Source: Thalassospira sp. MCCC 1A01148
GTDB taxonomy: Bacteria; Pseudomonadota; Alphaproteobacteria; Rhodospirillales; Thalassospiraceae
Reading direction: 5' to 3'
Length of the DNA stretch: 61,070 bases
NCBI RefSeq assembly: GCF_001613795.1
Contig: NZ_LPVZ01000023.1
Span: forward strand, 1-61,070
Numbering within the stretch: the first letter of the stretch is position 1; each line of letters begins with the position of its first letter. The notes below the pieces were generated by a model. The model saw only the letters and a list, made by a program, of their open reading frames with translations, was not told the DNA's origin and made no database searches. Of this stretch, positions 54,344 through 61,070 are shown piece after piece. The position numbers and the translations under genes are program-made.

Positions 54344-55219
54344 TTGTTCCAGATCGGTTTGTCGATGATGCGTTTTATGATTTCTGCCTTGGCCCCTGTT
54401 CTGATCGCTGTGTTGATGCTTGCCCCGCCATCTTCGGCGCAAGCCGCGCCGGATGCAGATTTATGGCCGGACTGGCAGGCGCATGATCCTGAAAGTGCCG
54501 TGGTGATCGATCATGGTGATTGGCAGGTCGTTCTGGATCGCTATGTCACGGTGCAGGAACCCGGTGTGACCAGCTTTGATTATAAAGCAGCAAGCAAAGA
54601 TGGCGGGGCAGGGATGGTTGCGGGCTATGTTGATGCCATGACCAGGGTCGCGGTGGATCAGCTTAACCGGGATCAGCAATTTGCCTATTGGGTGAACCTT
54701 TATAATGCGCTGACCGTCAAGGTGGTTCTGGATCATTATCCGGTGGACAGCATCCGAGATATTGATATCTCGCCGGGGTTATTTGCCTCTGGACCGTGGG
54801 GCAAAAAGCTGATCACGGTGGAGGGGCGAACACTGAGCCTTGATGATATCGAGCACCGCATCCTGCGCCCGATCTGGCGCGATGCGCGCATCCATTATGT
54901 GGTGAATTGTGCATCTATCGGCTGCCCGGCATTGGCGCCAGAGGCCTTTGATGCCGACAAACTTGAAGCGCAGCTTGATCAGGCGGCGCGTGATTTCATC
55001 AATCATCCACGCGCGGTGCGTATCAATGCCGATGGAAGTCTTGTGCTTTCAACCCTGTATGACTGGTATCGGGATGATTTCGGCGAGAGTGACGCGGAGT
55101 TCATCACGCATCTGAGGGCGTTTGCCGCGCCTGATCTGATGACCTATCTGGGCGATATCACAGAACTTGATATCGCCGGATACACCTATGATTGGGCGTT
55201 AAACGCCCACGGGCGTTGA
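54344..55219 (+). CDS. DUF547-domain exported protein
   Basis: A 291-residue protein with an N-terminal signal peptide (core ISALAPVLIAVLMLAPP, cleavage near AQA|AP) and a DUF547 domain from about residue 95 to 260. QFAYWVNLYNALTVKVVLDH and IHYVVNCASIGCPAL are the recognisable family blocks; the conserved Cys in the second and the Tyr/Asn in the first have been linked to a papain-like fold. TTG at 54344 lies behind AAGGTGGGGG and is chosen; ATG at 54365 is possible. Activity is unknown. Confidence 0.82.
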   Translation: MFQIGLSMMRFMISALAPVLIAVLMLAPPSSAQAAPDADLWPDWQAHDPESAVVIDHGDWQVVLDRYVTVQEPGVTSFDYKAASKDGGAGMVAGYVDAMTRVAVDQLNRDQQFAYWVNLYNALTVKVVLDHYPVDSIRDIDISPGLFASGPWGKKLITVEGRTLSLDDIEHRILRPIWRDARIHYVVNCASIGCPALAPEAFDADKLEAQLDQAARDFINHPRAVRINADGSLVLSTLYDWYRDDFGESDAEFITHLRAFAAPDLMTYLGDITELDIAGYTYDWALNAHGR

Positions 55220-55234
55220 TCGCAGAGTTTTTAA

Positions 55235-55450
55235 TTATGCTGCTGTATCGCGCAAGCGATCAGCGGCGCTGCCCGGTTTCCAGTTGAAGGCAGCGTCTTC
55301 TTCGTCCGGATTTTCCGGGCGATGCTGATTTACTGCTTCTATCGTGTGACGGACATCACTGGCAGAGATGCCATCATAGCGCATTAATGTCTGAACGATC
55401 GGGTCGGCAAGCATATCTTCGACCGTCAATTCCTGATCAACGTAACTCAT
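55235..55450 (-). CDS. Small hypothetical protein, 71 residues
   Basis: I do not recognise this protein. It is acidic, with a probable helical core (VEDMLADPIVQTLMRYDGI) and a soluble, signal-less composition. A GAGAAG sequence serves as the ribosome site before ATG 55450. It is convergent with the DUF547 gene, with stops only 15 bases apart. Its compact, protein-like composition argues for a real gene, but no function can be given. Confidence 0.65.
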   Translation of the reverse strand: MSYVDQELTVEDMLADPIVQTLMRYDGISASDVRHTIEAVNQHRPENPDEEDAAFNWKPGSAADRLRDTAA

Positions 55451-55760
55451 CTTCTCGTATCCCGAATTTTTTTGTTGTAGTGAATGTAATGCAATTGCAA
55501 GTCATTCGCAACAATTTTCGTGTTCTGATGATATCTTTTTTCATTTTCGGCCCTTAAACGCTTTGATCTGTCTTAAGGCAGGTCGATCTGTGCGAAATTT
55601 TCGCAAACCGCGTTTGCGGGCTTTTTCGTGCCTGAGTCCGGGCCAAATTCCTGTGGGTTGTATTTCCTTGATTAAAACCCTGATCGGTTTTAACGCTGTG
55701 ATCTGGTCTGTTTGTAAAAGCGATTAGACCCAACAAGTATGGCAAAAATAGGCTGGCAAA
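55451..55760 (+). terminator. Intergenic region with a T-tailed hairpin and inverted repeats
   Basis: No plausible coding frame. A T-tailed hairpin CGCAAAC-CGC-GTTTGCG (55602-55618) followed by GGCTTTTT looks like a terminator, although no plus-strand gene of evident function precedes it. A further perfect inverted repeat TTAAAACC-N6-GGTTTTAA (55672-55693) lies 68 bases before the DMT start and may be an operator. Two imperfect copies of cgctttgatctg-like sequence occur near 55556 and 55693. Confidence 0.5.
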
Positions 55761-56732
55761 ATGACACGTCCGGGATTTCGCGAATATCTGCTTCTGGTGC
55801 TTCTGGCATTGATGTGGGGAAGTTCATTCACCTTCATCAAAATCGGTGTGCATGCCTATTCGCCGCTTGTGGTGGCAAGCGGACGTCTGGCCTTTGCCGC
55901 CCTTGTGCTGTGGTGCCTTGCCTTGATTCGTAAATCGGAAATGCCCACGGGGCGGCGTGCATGGATCTCGACCTTTGTGGTGGCGCTGGTCGGGAACGCC
56001 ATTCCGTTCTTCCTGATCAGCTTTGGCGAGATCAAGGTCGATGCCGGGCTGGCGGCGATCCTGATGTCGACCGTGCCACTTACGACTGTCGTCTTGGCGC
56101 ATTTCTTCACCCAGGATGAAAAGCTGTCGACCGGCAAGGTGATCGGGGTGATTTTGGGCACGATTGGCGTGATTGTTCTGGTTGGCCCGGAAACGCTTTC
56201 CGGGCTGGGCGGTGAATTCCTGTTCCAGCTGGCCATTCTGGTCGCGGCAATCGGATATGCGATTTCGTCGCTTGTGGCGCGGAATCTGCGCGATCAGCCG
56301 CGCATCGGATCGACGGCAGTTATTCTGACGTTCGCAACACTGATGCTGATGCCCTTTACCCTGATTGTCGATCAGCCCTGGACCATGAACTGGGATCTGG
56401 AAGGCGCACTTGCGATCATGTATCTCGGCATGTTCCCGACCGGCATCGCCATGTTCCTGATCCTGCAAATCATTGCCGTGGCAGGGGCCAGTTTCCTTGT
56501 GTTTAACAACTATCTGGTGCCGGCCGTAGGGGTTCTGATCAGTTTCCTTATTCTGGGCGAGGTGCCCCAGCCAAATGCCCTGATCGCACTGGCCATAATT
56601 CTGGGCGGGATTGCGGCATCTCAGATGCGGTTTGGCCGCAAATCGCAACCGGCCGATGCGGCAGGTGCCAAGGCCGATCCCATGGCCGCTGTGATGGAAG
56701 CACCAGAAGGCGAAAAATCCGCGCAAAAATGA
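55761..56732 (+). CDS. EamA-family DMT transporter
   Basis: A 323-residue ten-helix exporter with two EamA repeats, the first opening LVLLALMWGSSFTFIKIGV and the second around residue 150. A hydrophilic C-terminal tail rich in Ala, Lys and Glu follows. An AGGCTGG sequence precedes the ATG. It is one of five DMT proteins in this window (four of EamA type). It may be controlled by the inverted repeat at 55672-55693. Substrate unknown. Confidence 0.88.
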   Translation: MTRPGFREYLLLVLLALMWGSSFTFIKIGVHAYSPLVVASGRLAFAALVLWCLALIRKSEMPTGRRAWISTFVVALVGNAIPFFLISFGEIKVDAGLAAILMSTVPLTTVVLAHFFTQDEKLSTGKVIGVILGTIGVIVLVGPETLSGLGGEFLFQLAILVAAIGYAISSLVARNLRDQPRIGSTAVILTFATLMLMPFTLIVDQPWTMNWDLEGALAIMYLGMFPTGIAMFLILQIIAVAGASFLVFNNYLVPAVGVLISFLILGEVPQPNALIALAIILGGIAASQMRFGRKSQPADAAGAKADPMAAVMEAPEGEKSAQK

Positions 56733-56934
56733 TGGTTTTCAGGGCAGCGAAATCCCTGAATTCGCGATAAATTTCGAACTTTCTTTGCCAACCGTGAAGG
56801 ATAGGATTTGTCAATATTGTTTGTGCGCGACAAACCTGATACTTTCCGCCTTTCTGGTCCGGCATGCGCCTGAAAACGGGGCATGTCACGCCGATTGAAT
56901 CATTTCTGATCAAGCGTTTAAGAGGTCACGGGCT

Positions 56935-59742
56935 TTGTCCACCGAAGAGACCAATCCTGAGAACCGCGATATCTTCCCGGTTTCCATCGAACAAGAAATG
57001 CGCCGGAGCTATCTTGATTACGCAATGAGCGTGATCGTCAGCCGCGCACTGCCTGACGTCCGAGACGGTTTGAAACCGGTACATCGTCGTATTCTGTACG
57101 CCATGCACGAGAACGGGTTTGAATATAACAAACCGTTCCGCAAATCCGCCCGTGTGGTCGGGGATGTGATGGGTAAATATCACCCGCACGGCGACAGCGC
57201 GATTTATGACGCAATGGTCCGTATGGCGCAGAACTTCTCTATGCGCCTGCCGCTGATTGACGGGCAGGGGAACTTTGGTTCCATGGACGGTGATAAGGCC
57301 GCCGCCATGCGTTATACCGAGGCGCGCATGGCCAAGGCCGCGCACTTCCTGCTTGATGATATCGACAAGGACACAATCGATTTCCGAGATAACTATGACG
57401 AAACCACCAAGGAACCGTCTGTTATCCCGGCCCGTTTCCCGAACATGCTGGTCAATGGTGCCGGTGGTATTGCGGTTGGTATGGCAACCAACATTCCGCC
57501 GCACAACCTTGGCGAAGTCATTGATGGCTGCATGGCCTATGTCGATGATCCCAACATTTCCGTCGAAGGCCTGATGGAATTTGTCCATGGTCCGGACTTC
57601 CCGACCGGTGGGCTTATTCTTGGCCGTTCGGGCATCCATTCGGCATTCAAGACCGGTCGTGGTTCGGTCGTCATGCGCGCACGTACCCATGTCGAGGAAA
57701 TCCGTGCCAACCGCGAAGCCATCATCGTGACCGAAGTTCCCTATCAGGTGAACAAGGCGACCCTGATGGAAAAGATCGCTGATCTGGTGCGCGAGAAGAA
57801 ACTCGAAGGCATTTCCGATCTGCGCGACGAATCTGACCGTTCGGGCGTGCGTATGGTGATCGAGCTCAAGCGCGATGCCAACTCGGATGTCGTCTTGAAC
57901 CAGCTGTTCCGCTTTACCGCTCTTCAGACCTCGTTTGGTGTGAATATGCTCGCGCTTAATCGCGGCAAGCCGGAACTGATGAACCTGAAAGACATCATTC
58001 AGGCGTTTGTCGAGTTCCGCGAAGAAGTCATCACCCGTCGGACCATCCACCTTCTGAAAAAGGCACGTGATCGTGCCCATGTCGTGGTTGGTCTGGGTAT
58101 TGCGGTTTCCAATATCGACGAAGTCATCAAACTGATCCGTAATGCGGCCGATCCGGTCGTGGCGCGTGAACAGCTGATGGCGCGCGATTGGGCAGCGGGT
58201 GATATTGTTCCGCTGATCGAACTGATTGCTGATCCGAACCAGGTTGGCTCATCGGATGGCATGTATCGCCTGTCCGAAGCACAGGCGCGCGCGATCCTTG
58301 AGCTGCGCCTGCATCGCCTGACCGGTCTGGAACGTGACAAGATCGCGGCCGAATTGACCGAATTGGGTGAGAAGATCAAGGACTTCCTTGATATCCTTGG
58401 TTCGCGTGAGCGCAAGCTTTCCATCCTCAAGGATGAACTTTCGGAAATGCGCAATGAATTCGCCGACCCGCGTCGCAGCGAAATTCAGGAAGCAGAATTC
58501 GAACATGACATCGAAGACCTGATTGCCCGCGAAGACATGGTCGTGACCGTGTCGCACAGCGGCTATATCCAGCGTGTGCCGCTGTCGACCTATCGCGCCC
58601 AGCGCCGCGGTGGCAAAGGCCGTTCGGGCATGGCAACCCGCGAGGAAGATTTTGTCTCCAAGCTGTTTGTTGCCAATACCCACACCCCGGTTCTGTTCTT
58701 CAGCTCCGAGGGGATGGTCTACAAGATGAAGGTCTGGCGTCTGCCGATGGGCACGCCGCAATCACGCGGCAAGGCGCTTGTGAACCTGTTGCCGCTCTCG
58801 GAGGGCGAATATATCACTACGGTCCTGCCGCTTCCTGATGAGGAAGAATGGCCGAACCTGCATGTGATGTTTGCCACCTCGACTGGCAACGTGCGCCGTA
58901 ACAGTCTTGCCGATTTCGTGAATGTGAAATCAAATGGCAAGATCGCCATGAAGCTTGAAGAAGAACGTGGCGACAAGCTGATTGCGGTTCAAACCTGTAC
59001 CGATGACGACGATATTCTTCTGACCACCCGCAAGGGCAAATGCATTCGGTTCCGTGTGACAGACGTGCGCGTGTTTACGGGCCGTAATTCGGTCGGTGTG
59101 CGCGGGATCCGTCTGGCCGACGAAGACGAAGTCATTGCGATGTCGGTGCTGTTTGGCAACCATGTCACCATGGAAGAACGCGACGAGTATCTGTCGATTG
59201 CAGGTAAGCTGCGCCGTGAGGAAATCTCCGAGGACAGCCTGCCGCTTGAGGTCCTGAGTGCTGACCGCTATCAGGAAATCTATGACGGTGATCAGCTGAT
59301 CCTGTCGGTGACCGAAAACGGTTATGGCAAACGGACGTCTGCCTATGAATACCGTGTGACGGGCCGTGGTGGCCAGGGCTTTGCCAATATCGAAATGTCC
59401 GAGCGTAACGGTAACGTTGCTGCGTCGTTCGTGATCGAGGAAGGCGACGAACTGATGATGGTCACCAATGGTGGCAAGGTCATCCGCATGCCGACCCATG
59501 ATATCCGCATTGCCGGTCGTAAGACCCAGGGTGTGACGCTGTTCCGTACGGCCAAGGACGAAGAAGTCGTTGCTGTCGAACGTCTGTCAAACCTTGGCGA
59601 CGAGGACGAGGTCATTGATGGTGAGGAAGGTGTGATCGAAGGTGGCGAAGGCACTGCCGAGACCACTGAACCGGCCGCAGAGGCATCTGACGAGGATGCA
59701 TCCGCAGCACCGGCATCCGATGACGCAGACAGCGACGAATAA
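56935..59742 (+). CDS. gyrA: DNA gyrase subunit A
   Basis: A 935-residue GyrA. The breakage-reunion domain has the catalytic Tyr127 in [14 protein letters not shown], and the quinolone-determining region reads [12 protein letters not shown] with Ser88 and Asp92, the residues found in susceptible strains. The C-terminal beta-pinwheel with the GyrA-box-type [10 protein letters not shown] is complete. About 45 final residues form a long acidic tail rich in Glu and Asp. The start is TTG at 56935 behind AGAGG, matching the family N-terminus. coaD follows by 11 bases. Confidence 0.97.
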   Translation: MSTEETNPENRDIFPVSIEQEMRRSYLDYAMSVIVSRALPDVRDGLKPVHRRILYAMHENGFEYNKPFRKSARVVGDVMGKYHPHGDSAIYDAMVRMAQNFSMRLPLIDGQGNFGSMDGDKAAAMRYTEARMAKAAHFLLDDIDKDTIDFRDNYDETTKEPSVIPARFPNMLVNGAGGIAVGMATNIPPHNLGEVIDGCMAYVDDPNISVEGLMEFVHGPDFPTGGLILGRSGIHSAFKTGRGSVVMRARTHVEEIRANREAIIVTEVPYQVNKATLMEKIADLVREKKLEGISDLRDESDRSGVRMVIELKRDANSDVVLNQLFRFTALQTSFGVNMLALNRGKPELMNLKDIIQAFVEFREEVITRRTIHLLKKARDRAHVVVGLGIAVSNIDEVIKLIRNAADPVVAREQLMARDWAAGDIVPLIELIADPNQVGSSDGMYRLSEAQARAILELRLHRLTGLERDKIAAELTELGEKIKDFLDILGSRERKLSILKDELSEMRNEFADPRRSEIQEAEFEHDIEDLIAREDMVVTVSHSGYIQRVPLSTYRAQRRGGKGRSGMATREEDFVSKLFVANTHTPVLFFSSEGMVYKMKVWRLPMGTPQSRGKALVNLLPLSEGEYITTVLPLPDEEEWPNLHVMFATSTGNVRRNSLADFVNVKSNGKIAMKLEEERGDKLIAVQTCTDDDDILLTTRKGKCIRFRVTDVRVFTGRNSVGVRGIRLADEDEVIAMSVLFGNHVTMEERDEYLSIAGKLRREEISEDSLPLEVLSADRYQEIYDGDQLILSVTENGYGKRTSAYEYRVTGRGGQGFANIEMSERNGNVAASFVIEEGDELMMVTNGGKVIRMPTHDIRIAGRKTQGVTLFRTAKDEEVVAVERLSNLGDEDEVIDGEEGVIEGGEGTAETTEPAAEASDEDASAAPASDDADSDE

Positions 59743-59753
59743 CTGGAAGTTTG

Positions 59754-60281
59754 ATGACTGAAACGTCTTCTACCGTATCGCGTATCGGGATTTATCCGGG
59801 CACCTTTGATCCGGTAACCCAGGGGCATATGGATATCATTCGTCGCGCGACCCGGATCGTCGATGAGCTGATTGTTGGTGTTGCGATCAATGCCGGCAAG
59901 GGCCCGATGTTCGGGGTTGAGGAACGCTGTGCACTTGTTGAGGGTGCGCTTAAGGCAGCGGGCGGTGAAGTGGCCGCCCGTACCTCAGTAAAGCCATTTT
60001 CGTCGCTTCTGATGCAGTTTGCGCAGGAAAACGGATCAAGTACCATTATCCGTGGTCTGCGTGCTGTGTCGGACTTTGAATATGAATTCCAGATGGCCGG
60101 GATGAACGCCCGGCTATCCCCGGAAGTTGAAACCGTGTTTTTGATGGCATCTGACAAACAGCAGTTTGTGTCTTCGCGCTTTGTGAAGGAAATCGCCCGT
60201 CTGGGTGGGGATGTCACTGAATTTGTGCCCGCCAACGTGCTCAAACGCCTGCACGAAAAGCTGGCAGAAGAAAAGGAATAA
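59754..60281 (+). CDS. coaD: Phosphopantetheine adenylyltransferase
   Basis: A 175-residue PPAT of coenzyme A synthesis, adenylating 4-phosphopantetheine. The ATP-binding GIYPGTFDPVTQGHMDIIRR (with the conserved T/HxGH) and TIIRGLRAVSDFEYE are present, as is the C-terminal SSRFVKEIA. Length and residues are typical of the hexameric bacterial enzyme. It begins 11 bases after gyrA, an arrangement shared by many alphaproteobacteria, and is followed by a cyclophilin gene, suggesting one transcript. Confidence 0.97.
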   Translation: MTETSSTVSRIGIYPGTFDPVTQGHMDIIRRATRIVDELIVGVAINAGKGPMFGVEERCALVEGALKAAGGEVAARTSVKPFSSLLMQFAQENGSSTIIRGLRAVSDFEYEFQMAGMNARLSPEVETVFLMASDKQQFVSSRFVKEIARLGGDVTEFVPANVLKRLHEKLAEEKE

Positions 60282-60289
60282 CGCAGGCC

Positions 60290-60847
60290 ATGCGTCTTTT
60301 TCGTCTATTCTCAATTATTGCTCTCGTACTAGGATTTATCACCATGTCCACTGGAAACGACGCTGTCGCACAGGATCTGGAGAACACGCTGTATCTTGAC
60401 CTGAAAGATGGCCGCGTTGTGATCCAGCTCCGTCCGGATCTGGCACCGAACCACGTTGCCCGGATCAAGGAACTCACCCGTGAAGGCTTTTACGATGGTC
60501 TGAACTTCCATCGCGTGATCGAAGGCTTCATGGCCCAGACCGGCGACCCGAAGGGTAATGGAACTGGCGGTTCCGGCCAGAAACTGGACGCGGAATTTTC
60601 CAATGAACGCCATGTTCGTGGTACCGTTTCCATGGCGCGTTCGGCCAACCCGAACAGTGCGGATTCCCAGTTCTTCATCGTATTCGCCGATGCACCGCAC
60701 CTTGATGGCCAGTACACCATATGGGGCCAGGTGACTGAGGGCATGGAATATGTCGACATGATCAAAAAGGGTGCACCGTGGGCCAATGGCAGCGTTGCCG
60801 ACCCCGATCAGATCGTCAAAATGCAGGTTGCTGCTGACGCGCAATAA
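60290..60847 (+). CDS. Periplasmic peptidyl-prolyl cis-trans isomerase, cyclophilin type
   Basis: A 185-residue cyclophilin with a signal peptide (core FSIIALVLGFITMSTG, cleavage near AVA|Q), so it should act in the periplasm. The catalytic Arg lies in FHRVIEGFMAQTGDP, and GTVSMARSANPNSADSQFFIV forms the proline pocket. It starts 8 bases after coaD and closes the gyrA-coaD-ppi unit. Confidence 0.94.
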   Translation: MRLFRLFSIIALVLGFITMSTGNDAVAQDLENTLYLDLKDGRVVIQLRPDLAPNHVARIKELTREGFYDGLNFHRVIEGFMAQTGDPKGNGTGGSGQKLDAEFSNERHVRGTVSMARSANPNSADSQFFIVFADAPHLDGQYTIWGQVTEGMEYVDMIKKGAPWANGSVADPDQIVKMQVAADAQ

Positions 60848-60871
60848 TCGCGAACTTTCAAGTATTACAAC

Positions 60872-60908
60872 CGAAAGCCGTCCCTTTGTGGGACGGCTTT
60901 CGCGTTTT
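60872..60908 (+). terminator. Terminator of the gyrA-coaD-ppi unit
   Basis: A perfect 13-bp stem (60872-60884 with 60890-60902) with a TTTGT loop is followed by CGTTTTTG, 24 bases past the cyclophilin stop. Confidence 0.92.
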
Positions 60909-60952
60909 TGGGGCTGAATGCGCAAAAAGAACCAAAATATGGAAAACAGGTG

Positions 60953-60980
60953 TTGACCGATGGGGCCTGTGCCATTAAAA
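60953..60980 (+). promoter_or_regulatory. tRNA-Lys promoter
   Basis: TTGACC (60953-60958), a 16-base spacer and TTAAAA (60975-60980) lie 20 bases before the tRNA-Lys gene, an ordinary sigma-70-type arrangement. Confidence 0.7.
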
Positions 60981-60999
60981 CGCGCTTCACCAACGTTGA

Positions 61000-61070
61000 G
61001 GGCCCGTAGCTCAGTTGGTAGAGCAACTGACTTTTAATCAGTTGGCCACAGGTTCGAATCCTGTCGGGCT
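61000..61070 (+). tRNA. tRNA-Lys (TTT anticodon), cut by the window end
   Basis: Acceptor stem GGGCCCG starts at 61000. The D arm, the anticodon loop CTTTTAA with TTT and the T arm CACAG-GTTCGAATC-CTGTG-like fold are complete. The 3-prime acceptor strand begins CGGGCT and runs off the window, so the final bases and CCA are missing. Confidence 0.94.

Overview
The window is about 61 kb of ordinary chromosomal DNA from a Gram-negative alphaproteobacterium. The gyrA-coaD-ppi-tRNA-Lys block, the glnB-glnA pair behind a sigma-54-type promoter, many TRAP, ABC and DMT transporters, and several LysR, AraC, GntR and TetR regulators all point to a free-living heterotroph of the Rhodospirillales. By style (moderate G+C, roughly 55%, and TPR-sulfotransferases) I would guess Thalassospira or a close relative; this is an inference, since no rRNA is present.

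Layout. 1-300: tail of an unknown upstream unit with a strong terminator. 0.3-3.6 kb: a LysR regulator divergent from a small detoxification-like set (glutathione transferase, NTF2-fold protein, tautomerase, YdcZ-like membrane protein, cupin). 3.7-9.2 kb: a DAACS symporter, a membrane-anchored PAS-GGDEF diguanylate cyclase with GNAT acetyltransferase, and two DMT exporters. 9.4-14.6 kb: a complete branched-chain amino acid ABC operon (livJ-livG-livF-livH-livM, minus strand). 14.9-18.9 kb: LysR with a divergent small protein and an Old Yellow Enzyme, an amber-interrupted small lipoprotein, and an AraC regulator. 19.2-22.8 kb: a TRAP transporter operon (dctP-dctQ-dctM) ending in its own GntR regulator. 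22.9-27.7 kb: an NmrA-like reductase divergent from a TetR regulator across two near-identical operators, an EAL protein, an AraC regulator and a DMT exporter.

28.0-41.4 kb is the most distinctive part. Two tandem pairs of large proteins, each a TPR-like helical N-terminus fused to a PAPS-type sulfotransferase domain (28.0-31.6 kb plus strand; 37.8-41.4 kb minus strand), bracket an adenosine/adenine deaminase, two alpha/beta hydrolases, an OsmC protein, a small helical protein and a PAS-GGDEF protein. A fifth TPR-enzyme fusion, a bacterial O-GlcNAc-transferase-like (GT41) protein, lies at 47.9-50.1 kb. Together they suggest TPR-guided modification of proteins or surface polymers. The targets are unknown.

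41.5-61 kb: glnA and glnB with a sigma-54-type promoter, a class I aminotransferase, a rhodanese with LysR regulator, a Gfo/Idh/MocA dehydrogenase, tRNA-His, the GT41 protein, a Tat-exported serine hydrolase, a lower-G+C islet with an orphan membrane protein, pyrC, a SprA-related protein whose zinc motif looks degenerate, a DUF547 protein, another DMT exporter, then gyrA, coaD, a periplasmic cyclophilin and tRNA-Lys cut by the window edge. Intrinsic terminators with long perfect stems separate most units. No rRNA, CRISPR array, insertion sequence or prophage was seen.
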